The notes: generated by a model not told the origin, from the letters alone. A stretch of 64,000 nucleotides of DNA from Zymoseptoria tritici IPO323 (GCF_000219625.1 NC_018217.1:2914001-2978000); one strand, 5' to 3'. Counted from the stretch's first letter, positions 1 through 10,915 are shown. A program made the numbers and translations.

Positions 1-471
1 CGTGGAAATATACGTATTCACCACCGGCTCGTTATCCACAATCATATACTCATTCTTCTTGTCATTACTCTGCTCCAACGCGTCCGCCGCCCGGGCGAAC
101 AGCGCTCTCCACAGGGTGGTATGGATGAATTGCAGCACATCCAGGATTCTCGTCGGACGGGTGATGGTCCGTCCTTGGGAGCGGTGGAGGTGCAAGTCGA
201 GGAGTTTCAAGCCGAGGGGGTATCCGGCGCGGTTGAGACGGGTTTCGATCTCGGCGACGGAGCCGGAGCGGGTGTGGTGGTAGGTTATTAGGGTGTTGAA
301 GAGGTGGGCGAAGGTGGAGAGGGAGACTTGGTGGGTGGAGGTGCGGGAGAGGTTGCGGTCGTAGATGGATTTGCGGGAGGGGCCGGGGTAGCGGAGGGTG
401 GAGGTGAAGGGTGGAGTGGGTTGGAGGGGGGTGGTGGTTAGTGGGAAGGGGGGTGGTGGTGGGGCGGTCAT
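1..471 (-). CDS. TRS31: TRAPP complex subunit Trs31/TRAPPC5 (3' end cut off by window)
   Basis: Partial gene: 157 codons from an ATG at 471-469 are open to the left edge, so the C-terminus is missing. Trs31 is a Bet3-family subunit of the TRAPP vesicle-tethering complexes, which act as Rab (Ypt1) exchange factors at the Golgi. After a proline-rich leader of about 27 residues the protein shows the family's hallmarks in order: KSIYDRNLSRTS, then an EIETRLNRAGYPLGLKLLDL-type stretch, then RPTRILDVLQFIHTTLWRAL followed by FARAADALEQS, then EYMIVDNEPVVNTYIS. The leader is richer in proline and threonine than the yeast protein and may be partly dispensable. No intron is needed in the visible part. 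It diverges from the PARG-like gene at 1784. Identification rests on remembered family motifs and is strong. Confidence 0.93.
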   Translation of the reverse strand, partial: MTAPPPPPFPLTTTPLQPTPPFTSTLRYPGPSRKSIYDRNLSRTSTHQVSLSTFAHLFNTLITYHHTRSGSVAEIETRLNRAGYPLGLKLLDLHLHRSQGRTITRPTRILDVLQFIHTTLWRALFARAADALEQSNDKKNEYMIVDNEPVVNTYIST

Positions 472-1783
472 GTTGGAGATTGGGATGGTTGTGATGTTGG
501 TGGTGTTGTAGAGGAGATATTCAAGATTGAAGCTGTTGGAGGGTGACGCGAGTCGTATCGCTCGGGCCAGGCCGAGAACGGATGGTCCTTCCACGCCATG
601 CATGTCCCGCTGGTTTGTTGGCTTTCACATGAAGGCGGGAATAGCAATACCAAATCTCTTAATTACCAAAGGAGTGCTATGAATGCCGACGTTGGTTGTT
701 CTTCTCTCTCCCTCAGTCAGCAACACATCCAGACCACTGCCGTCACAAATCGTGCCTCAGTCTCCCCACCCCGACCCGAGACCGGAAATCAAGCATTCTC
801 CCTGCTGCGCAGTCCATCCGACAGCGCACATTCCACGGGAATTGACGGCCAAGTATATCTCCAAGCTGACGAACACACATGCAGCCGAAACACCGTACTT
901 CTCCCGTTTGCGTGTAATGTCTCGCCGACCTTCCCAATGCGTTCTACTAATGTTTAATGTCGTCCAGTCCAGACTCGTCCAATGCTCGCTTCGAGTCGTG
1001 GTAGGTTCGGCAGCCACACCCCCGGCAGATGCTTTCGTCAGCCAAGCCTGAACTTTGGGCTCTGAAGATCGAGCGATCTGTTCGGCTGTGCTGGATATAT
1101 TGTCGCATACAGCGGGAATGCAGCAATTGACGAGTCTGTGATGACGGTGTGAGATTGGGCTTACATGTGATGCAGTGTACACACAAAGATGTACCGGGAC
1201 ATGCATACAATTGTGGTCGCGTGGCAGAGGCAAATTACGATGCTTGACAGCTGATTGGGATCCGTGCGCTGACATGTGAAGATGTTCGTTCCGCTGTGTG
1301 CGGGGCGGATGAGGGTTGGATTGACGACGACTGACGGGTCCTGGTTTATTGCGACTGCTATTTGCTATTGCGGAACACTCTTCTTCTTCTTCTCCTTCTA
1401 CTTCTTCTTGTACTGTTGCTCTGACTCTCGCTCATACACTCATACACTCACGCTGCTGCTATTGTCTCTCCTCGCCCCGACATTCGCTCCCCAGCCAGCC
1501 CTATTTCCCCGCCTTTGTCTCTAATATCGTTCACGGGTCCTCCGAAAACGGGCGTTGTCCGAGCCGAGCGGTTCGATTTCACATGTCAAGAAATCCGGGC
1601 AGTCGTTGTTCTCGCCCTCTCTCCCTCCGCCTCACTCTGGCGTGAAGACTCCCGTCCTCTTCTGGATGACAACGGCGTGCGTGTTGGACTGAGTTCAAGA
1701 TTCCGTCTCGACTGCTTCTCACGCCTCTCCACCTCAACTCACGTCAACCATCCCATCGGCCACCACGGCATACCATTCAAATC
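472..1783. other. Intergenic region between divergent genes, no gene seen
   Basis: About 1.3 kb separates the starts of the Trs31 gene and the PARG-like gene. It carries pyrimidine-rich tracts (a TTC/CTT-rich run near 1380-1415 and short CTCATACA repeats near 1431-1450) typical of a fungal promoter and 5' leader. Open frames here, including one of 172 codons on the minus strand at 757-1275, show no family resemblance or convincing composition. Confidence 0.6.
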
Positions 1784-3487
1784 ATGGCCTCGTCCGGGAG
1801 AGCAGACCGTGAGGCACGAGCGAGATTCACAATCACCAGAGCAATCCCGGAACTTCTCCGGAACAGTCCAAAAGCTCGCAGTGGAGTCTCACAATCAGAC
1901 CTCGTCGTCGATCCACCAATATCCACCACCACCACAATCAACCACACCACTCCCATCATAAGACCAGACCTCAAAATCCGCATCTCCACCGGCGACACCC
2001 TCCAAGCCGCCTCACGCTGCTCCTCCCGTCCATACGCCTCCAAACGCAACTCCAACGCCAACCGCATCGACGACTCCCGCCCCAACGTCACCGTCCATAA
2101 CATGGCCTCCCTCAAAACCCCCGGAGGAGGCTTCATGACCGGCGGCAACGGCCAAGAAGAGTTCCTCTGCGCCCGCACCACGCTCCACTCCTCCCTCCAC
2201 CCTTCCCTCTACCCCCTCCCAGAAGTTGGCGCCATCTACACCCCCGACGTGCTCGTCTTCCGCGACACCAACGCCATCGACCTCCCCCGCCGCGACCGCT
2301 TCTTCGTCAACGTCATCTCCGCCGGCCTCCCCAAACACCCGGACCCCAACCGTCTCCGCGCTCTGGACCGCGAACCCGAATGCTCCTGCGGCGTGTCCTA
2401 CTGCGACGCCCACCGCGACCTCGTGCTCCGCAAAATGAAAGCCATCCTCCGCATCGCCGACTCGAAATCCTGCCATACCCTCGTGCTTGGAGCATGGGGT
2501 GCCGGATCGCTCAATCATCCGGTGCAAGAAGTCGCCCGTCTCTGGCGTCGCGTACTCGTCGGCTCACCTCGTCAACGCCGTCCGAACGCAGAACAATTCC
2601 CCTCTATCAAAGAAATCATCTTCTCCATCCCGCACTCCTCTTTCGCGAGAGAATTCCGCCGTATCTTCGACGACGTGCTCGCTCCTGAATCTCCCATTTC
2701 CAGCCCTCCTTCCCTTCAAACAGACACCTCCTCCCCCCAATCCATCCGCCAAGCCGCCCGCCACGACGCCGAACTCCAGCGAAACTTCGCCAAAGCCGCT
2801 TCCCTCGAATTGCAAATCGAACAGGCTTCTTCAGCGTATGTTCGTGGTCGTCTAAAAGAAGATCTCCGCGCCGTGAACCATTCCCTCGCTCTCGGTCGCG
2901 CGGCGAAAGCGAGTCTCACCAGCTTAGACGAGGATGAAGATTTCGACGAGGACTTGGACGAGGATCTAGAGGACGACTATGTGGTGAGCGGGTACATCGG
3001 CAGCGATGGGGAGGAGCAAGGGTTTTATTGCGTGGATGGAGGAGCGACGACGACGACGACGAGTGAAGAGGAGGATGGAGGGGGGAGTAGTGAGGGGGAG
3101 AGGAACTACGAGTTCAAATTTGGCTCCGGGACGACGGATACGGTGTATGAAGAGGATGAGGATGAGGATGATGAGCTGGACTTTATCGACGGTGTAGGGA
3201 GGGGGAGATCGGGATCCAGCGCGTGGACAGGAGTGGGTTCTGGTGGAGTGCAGAATTTCGATCCGAGTACGGGTTGGTTCAGGGGGAGTATTGATCAATT
3301 GATGAACGCGCATGTGAGTAAAATGGGACCCAGAAGAGGGAGCGACGCGCAAGGAGGTGGCTTTGTGGGAGATGCGGACGCGAGTCTGGGAAGTCCGATT
3401 TTGGTCGCTGAGCGAGGGGAAGGGATTGAGTTGATGGAGGAGGAGATGCTGGAGAGGTTGAGAGGGGTGGGGATGGTTGGGGGATGA
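1784..3487 (+). CDS. Microbial-type PARG (TIGR02452/DUF2263) protein with acidic tail
   Basis: A single-exon protein of 567 residues. The first half belongs to the microbial-type poly(ADP-ribose) glycohydrolase group, a macrodomain fold that removes ADP-ribose from proteins. The diagnostic GGG-x7-QEE signature is at residues 114-126 (GGGFMTGGNGQEE), preceded by VHNMASLKTP and followed by FLCARTTLHSSL. Further family stretches are IYTPDVLVFRD and LGAWGAGSLNHP (residue 230 onward), the latter a typical phosphate-binding macrodomain loop. Downstream comes a likely coiled or charged linker, then a low-complexity Asp/Glu-rich stretch near residues 385-400 and further acidic clusters to about residue 470. 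The C-terminal 100 residues are Gly/Ser-rich. The catalytic Glu pair is present, so activity is plausible. The start is the first in-frame ATG giving the full domain; the N-terminal 40 residues are not diagnostic. Confidence 0.85.
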   Translation: MASSGRADREARARFTITRAIPELLRNSPKARSGVSQSDLVVDPPISTTTTINHTTPIIRPDLKIRISTGDTLQAASRCSSRPYASKRNSNANRIDDSRPNVTVHNMASLKTPGGGFMTGGNGQEEFLCARTTLHSSLHPSLYPLPEVGAIYTPDVLVFRDTNAIDLPRRDRFFVNVISAGLPKHPDPNRLRALDREPECSCGVSYCDAHRDLVLRKMKAILRIADSKSCHTLVLGAWGAGSLNHPVQEVARLWRRVLVGSPRQRRPNAEQFPSIKEIIFSIPHSSFAREFRRIFDDVLAPESPISSPPSLQTDTSSPQSIRQAARHDAELQRNFAKAASLELQIEQASSAYVRGRLKEDLRAVNHSLALGRAAKASLTSLDEDEDFDEDLDEDLEDDYVVSGYIGSDGEEQGFYCVDGGATTTTTSEEEDGGGSSEGERNYEFKFGSGTTDTVYEEDEDEDDELDFIDGVGRGRSGSSAWTGVGSGGVQNFDPSTGWFRGSIDQLMNAHVSKMGPRRGSDAQGGGFVGDADASLGSPILVAERGEGIELMEEEMLERLRGVGMVGG

Positions 3488-4344
3488 AGAGATGGGAGGA
3501 CTGGGTGATCGGACCGGGGGAAAGGGGAACAGCACGCGACGACATGCGGAGGGGACGAAACAGCGAGTTCTGGACCAGAGACTTCAACGACAGCATGTGA
3601 CCGATGACTCCGTATTGCAGTGGTGTGAAAGACGACTTTGCTTTAATGACACGGTTTTAAAGTCACTCGACTGCGTGAGAGGAGCGGGACTCGCTCCTTG
3701 GTTTTCGAGGGACCAAACGCGAGACATTCGCTTCCGGTGGGCGTCCAATCGGGAACACGGTCAGCATGATGAGGAGCATATGGAACTGTCTGTACAGCGA
3801 GGCATATCAAGGCATCGACTGGCCGAGTTGCGTGCGTGGTAGAGCGCGACCAGGGGAACACGACGGGGGAGGGGAAATCCTCGTATACGTCGAATAAATC
3901 CAATGAGCATATCGGGGAACGTGGGGACTGTACGACAAGGCATTGTACAGGAGAAATTGAAGAGTGCAGATATTCAACACAGGAAGCCAGGAACAGAATG
4001 CTCAGAACATGCTCTCCACCTCAGCTTTTCAAGTGATTACTTCACTGGAAGTATGAGCCTGGTGTATGTACATAGCTTTTTGTCGTGATATGTACAGTAT
4101 TTTGGCATTGGAGGATCTCTCGAGATCTAACTTCAATGCCCGGTATCGATCGAGCCATCGATGCCGTCCCTGGCTCGCATACCTTACGCGCCAGGATGAA
4201 GGCTCTCCTGTCCTTCGAGCTCTTCTTCCGCTTTTCGAGGCTTGTCCCCCGGCCTATTTACGGACTCGATATCACCTCCGGAACGTGCATCCGCTCTTCT
4301 CTTCTTCACGAATAGTCCTCACTGTCCTATCTTCCCTCCCCACC
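3488..4344. other. Convergent intergenic region, no gene seen
   Basis: This 860-bp stretch lies between the 3' ends of the PARG-like gene and the carrier gene. It should hold both 3' untranslated regions. Open frames here are short and without recognisable features. Confidence 0.55.
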
Positions 4345-5365
4345 TCACCACTTCTCCCCGTCCTCCTTCAAAATCTTCTTCTCCACCCTCCTCATCAACT
4401 TGTTCGTCTGCTCCGCCAAACTCAGCGTCAAAATCGTATGCGGCAGAATCCTCGCCAAATGCGCAAAGAACCCCTTGTACACCGCCAACATCCCCTCCGT
4501 CTTCACCGTCCTGACCAGACAATCCATCGCGCCCGAGTACAAATTCCCCGTCTGGTTGTACATCCGCGACATGACCGTGTCCGGAGGGTGCATGACCACA
4601 CACACCACGAATCCACTCGCGGTCGAGGACATGAGATGTAGCGGCGCGCCGTCTTGGATGGAGAAGTTCCGCTGCAGCAAGCGTTTCGCGAAGAAGTAGG
4701 TGGGTAGTTGCACGCTTGATCCGAAACCTGTGCGTACCATCGCGGGTCCCACGCCGCGCCAGAGACCGCGAATGCCCTCGGAGCGGTAAATTTGGGAGAG
4801 CCCGTCGGCGGCGTTGCGGTATTGGTGTTGAGTGCCGACGGGAAGGAAGGGGGAGAAGGATTGTAGGCGGGTTTTGACGAGGAAGAAGGGCGAGCCGAGG
4901 AAGGCTCCGAGGATGCCGGAGGAGGCGCCGGACGCGATGTTGATGGGGAGGGATTGCATTGCTTTTACGTCGGCGTCGGAGCGGTGGGTGGGTGAGCGGT
5001 GGAGGTAGAGGGAGTTGAGGGAGGTGCGGATGGGGTCGTAGAACCCGAGACGGCAGCCGTTGAGGGTCATTTGGTAGATGTACTGGAATGCATTGTCAGT
5101 CTGAGGTGGTCTTGGTCGTATGCTCTTGTTATGGAGATCGTACTGCACAGCTCAATCCTCGTAGGAGACCTTTCATGCCCTCGTTCGTGTAGATGACTTT
5201 GACGCCGTGCAGGACGCCTTTGTATAGTCGCGGCGCATCGCGTTTTGCTTTGAGTTCGCCTTGCAGTTGGAGACGGATCTTGACGGTTTCGAAGGAGTGT
5301 GTGACTGTCACGGCGCCGCAGGCTGCGATGCCTCCTGCTATGAAGGAGCCGATTGTGGTCGACAT
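4345..5365 (-). CDS. OAC1: Mitochondrial oxaloacetate carrier, Oac1-like
   Basis: Two exons, 5365-5144 and 5082-4345, joined across a 61-bp GT..AG intron, give 319 residues, close to yeast Oac1. The product is a six-helix SLC25 carrier of the inner mitochondrial membrane; the Oac1 group moves oxaloacetate, sulfate and related anions. Oac1-specific stretches are clear: the intron-spanning AYIYQMTLNGCRLGFYDPIR, GSPFFLVKTRLQSFS in repeat 2 (this group lacks the usual acidic residue there), GSSVQLPTYFFAKRLLQ, and a repeat 3 signature MHPPDTVMSRMYNQTGNLY. In repeat 1 the normal Pro of the PxD/ExxK motif is Ser (THSFETVKIRLQLQG). The exon join falls between GLSCA and YIYQM and keeps frame exactly. 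Identity as the Oac1 subfamily is firm; substrate is inferred. Confidence 0.92.
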
Positions 5366-5917
5366 GGTTGCTCGAGGACTGGAGAGATCGGATTGGAGGT
5401 TGGTCGCGTGGAGGAGGCGCGGGTGCCGGAGTCGGTGTTGTTATTGCGTAGGCATAAAGGAGAGTGGAGTGTATGCCTAGCTAGAACTGCTTCGAGGAGT
5501 CTTGGTGTTCGTTGTAAGTGCATGTGTTGTTGACGACCTGGACCTCGAGGTTAATTTCCATTGACTAAGCCGAGCTGTTTTCCCGGTCCTCCGGTGTCGG
5601 AGAAGGCTGCATATACGTGACAACATCCGTGGGGGCGGATCTCCTCCACTCTTTTTCTTCTTCAACGCGTGCCATCTAGACGACAGCGTGGACTAGATGT
5701 GTCCACGCTCAAAGAGAAGCAGCAGATTGACCAAACAACGTCCACAAACTGATGACACAATGCCTACAAAGAGGACTGGCAAACTTGTGTATATCACATG
5801 CCTCGATTCATGACACGCTGCTGATAGCCAACTTGAGCGATACACTCGGTTCGAAGCAGCATTGCGGCGACGCGACCACGAACAGAGGCTGTCGCGTTTG
5901 AATCGTCTTCGTATGCT
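5366..5917. other. Intergenic region, no gene seen
   Basis: About 550 bp between the carrier start and the 3' end of the first dehydrogenase. It presumably contains the carrier promoter. Nothing else is recognisable. Confidence 0.5.
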
Positions 5918-6838
5918 CTAGAAGACGATTCCTCCGCCATCGACCACGATATCCGCCCCATTGATGTAGGATCCCGCGTTGCTCGCAAGCAACACCACAG
6001 CGCCCGTCAACTCCTGCGGCTGTCCCATCCTCCCAGTGGGATTCCTGCCCGTCCAACACGCTCTCGCCTCAGCCAACCCATCTCCCTCATTCAAGACCGT
6101 GTCCATATATCCCGGACTAATACTATTCACCCGAATCCCGTACCTCGCCCACTCCGCCGCCAAGCAGTTCTTCAGCGTCACCAATCCCGCTTTGCTGACA
6201 TTATACGCGGCTTGTGGTTGCGGGAAGTTGACGCGGTGGGCTGATATCGATGCCGTGAATGTGATGGATCCGCCGGTCCCTTGTGTCTGCATCACTCGAG
6301 CGGCTGATTGAGCACAGAGGAATGAGCCAGTCGTGTTGACATCCACAACTCGCCGCCAGTCTGCGGCGCTGGAGGATATGGAATCCACGCAGCCGACGAT
6401 GCCGCTGAAGCAAAGGAGGTGATCGACTGATCCGAGTTGTGACGCGGCCTTCTCCACGGCTGCTTCGACGGCTACCTCGTCGGTGACGTTGACTTGGAAG
6501 GCATCGATCGTCTTTCCGGGGAAGCGAGCTTGGAGAAGTTTGACGGCTTTCGCGTTCTGTTCAGGACTCATGTCGCATATGGCGAGCCCGGAGAGGCCAT
6601 GCTCGAGTAAAGCATTGCAAGCTTCGAAGCCTAGAGTTCCGGCTCCACCAGTCACAATCGCGTTTCCAGAGACGGCGAAGCGTTGTCTCGCTCTCTCCTC
6701 TGGTTGTGTATCGAGAGTGGATAATGCTGGTTTCCGGCTGCCGTCCGCCAGTTCCATGTGTGGGATTGCTCGAGCTGCGAGAGCGGCTCTCTCGTTTTCG
6801 TGCTGGGCCGCGCCATTGGTGTGTCCATTGACTGCCAT
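5918..6838 (-). CDS. Short-chain dehydrogenase/reductase, polyol dehydrogenase-like
   Basis: An uninterrupted 306-residue classical SDR. A 55-residue N-terminal extension precedes the Rossmann fold. The cofactor loop TGGAGTLG is at residues 63-70, the conserved Ser lies in TASISAH near 198, and the catalytic Tyr/Lys pair is YNVSK (Y212, K216). RVNSISPGYMDT and the terminal VVDGGGIVF are typical of the sorbose reductase/arabinitol-mannitol dehydrogenase branch. The acidic residue after beta-2 (AICDMS, D89) suggests NAD rather than NADP preference; this is inference. The usual NNAG is replaced by FSGIVG. It diverges from the Zn2Cys6 regulator at 7482 across 640 bp and lies near a second SDR, a kinase and a sugar transporter, which suggests a role in sugar alcohol oxidation. 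The exact substrate cannot be read from sequence. Confidence 0.88.
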   Translation of the reverse strand: MAVNGHTNGAAQHENERAALAARAIPHMELADGSRKPALSTLDTQPEERARQRFAVSGNAIVTGGAGTLGFEACNALLEHGLSGLAICDMSPEQNAKAVKLLQARFPGKTIDAFQVNVTDEVAVEAAVEKAASQLGSVDHLLCFSGIVGCVDSISSSAADWRRVVDVNTTGSFLCAQSAARVMQTQGTGGSITFTASISAHRVNFPQPQAAYNVSKAGLVTLKNCLAAEWARYGIRVNSISPGYMDTVLNEGDGLAEARACWTGRNPTGRMGQPQELTGAVVLLASNAGSYINGADIVVDGGGIVF

Positions 6839-7481
6839 AGTAAGAAGTACTGTGTCGTGTGCGTTGTTGTCGTCGAGGGGCTTGCGTCGACGCCTTCGAT
6901 TTATCGAGACCCTGCGGAGCTGTTCTGTTCTACAGCGCGAGGGATCGATCCGAACGTGCGGCTCTGAGCTGTCCTCGTAGCCGATGCTGTCGGGGCAGAA
7001 TGGTCCGCTGCATGGAAGCGGTACGCTAGACTAATGACCTATTTATGGCAAGGGCAAATGGTAACTCGACAGCGAACACAAACTGCTTTTGGCCCATGGT
7101 GTAGAGGAATTTCTTATACTGGCTGTAAGATATGGATATCGCGACAGTCGATGTCGTAGCCAGGGAACGGGAGCAAGTTGAATAGACAGTTCGAAGCTGT
7201 GAACAAGTTTTGGCGAAGTCTCGCTCTAGAACGTGCATTTAATTTTACCGTAACTCTCTTTGAAGCGTCCTGCTGACCTGCTACTTGACCAAGGCTTGGA
7301 CACATTGCCGGTAGATGTAGCCGTCAGACCCCGGGTTAGCGTACGTGACATCTGTCTATTTGATCCAATGGCCCCCATCGGCGTCGCATCGCCGGCGCAT
7401 CCACCCCAGATCTGCTCAGGCCCGTCCAACCTATCGTCCACTCTTCGCCAAGGATATCATCGGTATGGTTAGATCCGAATA
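6839..7481. promoter_or_regulatory. Divergent promoter region between SDR and Zn2Cys6 regulator
   Basis: These 643 bp separate the starts of the dehydrogenase (minus) and the transcription factor (plus), so they should contain both promoters. Several CGG/CCG triplets occur near 7330-7400, the half-sites used by Zn2Cys6 factors, but no clear pair is assigned. No gene is seen. Confidence 0.45.
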
Positions 7482-9612
7482 ATGCCAGCGAGCCGCACTG
7501 CGCGGCGAGGCCTCGCCGAGAAAGCCTGCAACGAATGTCAGAGACGGAAGACGAGATGCATACCAAGCGAAGACGATTCGCGCTGCGCCTTCTGCCAGCG
7601 CGCCGGGAAGGCGTGTGTCTTTGAGAAACCACCGGCCAGGACGCCGTTGACTCGGCAGAATCTTGATCAAGCGGAGGCACGATGTCGACAATTGGAAGAA
7701 GTCCTCACGCGGCGTGAGGCTGAGATGTACTCGAATCATGCCAATGGAGGGGAGAATCCGCAGCAGCCAGCGCACAAGGCACACGCTGCAGACCACAATG
7801 CTGGGGAGGGGAATGCGGACTACGAGTGGAACGAGGCCTCGGATCATGAAGCGAGAGAGCAGTCATCAGATAGCGATCATGCCAGAGATGGCATGGCAGC
7901 GCTGACGAGTCGAAATGCGGGCTCAGGCTATCTGGGTAGATCATGCACGTACTCCCTATCGTCACGCCATACTGACAAGATGTACAGGCACGAGTTCCGG
8001 CCACGAACTGTTGCAATCAGTATCCTCTTTTCTCCCTCCAGCAACCGGCGCTGGTCGCCGCAGCAAGAGTGCCGCGCAGGAGACGCCGAATTCGAACGCT
8101 TCTGGGCACGGCTTACCGCCATCCTCGTATGCGAGCTCCTTGTCCGCCTCGTCGATCCAAGAAGTGCTCATATCCGCATACTTTACCCGGTATAACAGCA
8201 GCTATCCCATCCTCAACGAGAAGTCCTTTCGCGATCAGTGTGCTTCGAGGAAGTCGCTGCCTCGATCCTCGTCATGGCACATCACGTACTACGCTGTGCT
8301 CGCGATGGGCGAGTGGTTATCCGGCAGTGGTGCGGACGACAGCCCTTCTCTATACTACGAGGCCGCACGATCGTTATTGAAGCCCGAAGTCCTCGAATCC
8401 GGCTCCATCAACAATGTACAGGCATTTCTCATTCTTGGGAACTACCTGCAGAAAACGGATCGGCCCAACACAGGTTACAATTATCTCGGCATCGCTCTGA
8501 GACTCGCTATGGGTATTGGACTTCATCGTGAGCTTCCAAGTACGTCGACTGCGGGACCATCGAAAAGACATCGTCGGCGAATCTTATTCTGGGTTCTCTA
8601 CTGCTTTGACAGCTGGTTCAACATCACCACCGGGAGACCCTCTCTACTATCAGATGCGACTTTCGACGTCCGTATGCCGCACAACGCAGAAGAAGGCTCT
8701 GTCGACGAGGCTGGACGGATGAGCGACGCGGCCGCGCCGACGACATGCTCCGTGATCATCGCTTTGGCTCGTCTGACCAAGATTGCCAACAAGGTGTACA
8801 ACGAGCTGATTTGCGCCGGCTCGTGTCCGGACGTGGATCATCAAACCGTTGTGATGGAGCACATGATACAAAATTGGCAAGCAGCTTTGCCAGCCTACAT
8901 GACCATGACACACCATGTCCCATCGTGGTTCGTCGGTCCTCGACAGACTGTGTACTGGAAATCGGCAAATTTGCGTATACTGCTGCTCCTTTCAAGCCAA
9001 CGACATCGAACGGACGACTTTGAAAAGCTCGCCGTTGGGTCGAGATGCCAATCTGTCGCTGCATCATCCATCAACGATATTGCAACTTTCTGCGATCAGT
9101 ATCCGGACCACCTACACAGCGGATTGGCATGGTACGCAGTCTATTTCACGCTACAAGCGATGCTGTCATTCACATCTCAATGCGTCTACCGCCGACGAAT
9201 CGATCAGCAACCCGGCGCAGACGCCCAATACTACGAACACACAGCCTCTCAAGCCGTGAACTGTATCGAAGGCCTGCAAGCAAAGAACGCTGCCGCCGGT
9301 CGAGCATATCGCATCGTCCATCGACTTCGAGATGTCGTCCGACAGACGAGCGGTGCAATCCCGCTGGATGCCTCGCTTCAGGCTGGTGTCAATGCGTATG
9401 GAGTGCAAGGAGCTGGAGACGAGCGTGCCCTGCAACAAAACCTTGACCCGCAAGATCCGCCTACGGATCCCGGGAGCATTCCACTTGACTTTCATCAGGC
9501 GATACCGAATCTTGTTCTTGCTGAGTGGGGAAATGCGGCGGATTTGTCGCTTCTGCCGTTCTTCACGGGGATGGACGATTTTGAGGCTGGGGATCTCTAT
9601 GGTGCTGTGTAG
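7482..9612 (+). CDS. Zn2Cys6 transcription factor with fungal middle-homology region
   Basis: Two exons, 7482-7935 and 7988-9612, joined across a 52-bp intron, encode 692 residues. The zinc cluster has the canonical six cysteines at 16, 19, 26, 35, 38 and 45 (CNECQRRKTRC, then CAFCQRAGKAC). A short coiled-coil-like linker (LDQAEARCRQLEEVLTRREA) follows, typical of dimerising members. The second exon carries the fungal-specific transcription factor (PF04082-type) domain: SAYFTRYNSSYPILNEKSF, then YNYLGIALRLAMGIGLHRE and RRRILFWVLYCFDSWFNITT. Such proteins bind CGG-containing sites in the nucleus and often control a neighbouring pathway. It sits head-to-head with one SDR and 490 bp before the kinase, so it is the likely cluster regulator; this is inference. 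The intron was placed because both frames are coherent on either side only with this join. Confidence 0.9.
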
Positions 9613-10098
9613 CCACGTCTTAAAAGCTGTTAACGATCAACCCATTCAAAACTGCCGATCAACGACTTTTCCATCCTGTGGTGCCACTGCTACAGCCGCC
9701 CGCGGCTCTACGGTCTTCGGAAGCATGCTCACCAGAAGCGTGTTTTCGCTGGCCAAGCAACCAAATCTAGACCATCACATGTCAGAGGTGAGTGTTTTGC
9801 CCGATCGGGTGCCATTTCCGCCTTGCTGGCCACCTCGTGGTATGTCAAAGCCTCCGTTCCGGCTCTCGAACCAATTGCGGTGTGTCGATTTTGGCCATCG
9901 GACCACGGTTATCCGACGATATTTGACATGACCGCGAAAAGCCGCACGCTCGGATCCTTCATGTGCGTTGCTCAATCTCACGCCGCTATGAGTTATCAGA
10001 GCCGACTTTCGATCTCACTGGTCCGCTTCCGGGTTGCGAAGGTTGACGTGCTAACAGACTGAGGAGCCAGCTGGGCTTCTTGTAATTTTATACGAATC
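9613..10098. other. Intergenic region, no gene seen
   Basis: About 490 bp between the regulator's stop and the kinase start, presumably a 3' end plus the kinase promoter. Nothing further is recognised. Confidence 0.5.
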
Positions 10099-10915
10099 AT
10101 GGAGGACAGTTCGTTGCACAAGGAGGCTGAGGGCGAGCAAATCTCAAAACTGCTGGATCGCATTGCATATCTTCGAAAGCGTTCAGGCGACGAACAACGC
10201 ATTTTGATTGCAGTGGCTGGCGGACCGGGTTCTGGTAAATCGACACTATGTGCGAGACTGCTTCAAGAAGCACAGAAGAAAGGGTTGCATGATATGGTCG
10301 CAGTCCCCATGGTCAGCTATCACAGATCGATGGGCAAGCGGAATTGACTAACATGTTTCGTTCCAGGACGGCTTCCACTTTCCAAAGTCCCATCTTGCGG
10401 CATTGCAGGATCCCGCAGAAGCTTTCGCACGTCGAGGAAACCCCCTCTCATTCAATGCCGCCAAATTCGTCGAAGCTGTGGCAACTCTCAAAGCAACCGC
10501 ATCGGGACTTGCACCTACCGATATTGCTCTGCCAGGATTCGATCACGCTGTGCAGGATCCAGTGGACAATGAGATCATCGTACTCGCAAGCGCCAAGGTT
10601 GTGCTTCTCGAGGGCAACTATGTGCTGTTGAACGAGAAGCCTTGGAACCAGATCTCGGACATGGTCGACGATAGGTGGGCCGATTGTTGATGTGGTTTGA
10701 TGAGACAGGATACATCATGCTAATGTCTTTCTAGGTGGTATATCGATGTACCGAGGGATGTGGCTAAGCTGAGATTGATTGAACGACATCTTCGCGCAGG
10801 AATCGAGACGTGCTCTGTTGCAGCTGCAGCGAGAGCGGAGAGCAACGATTTGATGAATGCTGACTATATAGCCAGTCGATTGATAGAACCCGATATGGTA
10901 ATACGGAGCGTTTAG
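10099..10915 (+). CDS. P-loop kinase of the uridine kinase/phosphoribulokinase superfamily
   Basis: Three exons, 10099-10311, 10367-10674 and 10735-10915, join in frame to give 233 residues. The Walker A loop GGPGSGKST is at residues 41-49. DGFHFPKSHL begins exon 2 and is the superfamily's substrate-site/Walker B-like motif. FDHAVQDPV and VLLEGNYVLLNE follow, then WYIDVPRDVAKLRLIERHL across the last intron, the lid region. The protein resembles yeast Yfh7 and the bacterial sugar-operon kinases of this superfamily (for example FrcK) more than true uridine kinases, and is of normal length. Substrate is unknown. Its position between a Zn2Cys6 factor, two SDRs and a sugar transporter suggests phosphorylation of a ketose or other small metabolite; this is inference. 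The regular phase of all joins supports the model. Confidence 0.85.

Noticed and set aside
757..1275. 172-codon frame on the minus strand in the first intergenic region
   Set aside because: Composition is random-looking, no domain or signal peptide, and it overlaps other equally long frames on both strands.
2012..2527. 171-codon minus-strand frame rich in Gly, Val and Ala
   Set aside because: It is the antisense shadow of the PARG-like coding sequence.
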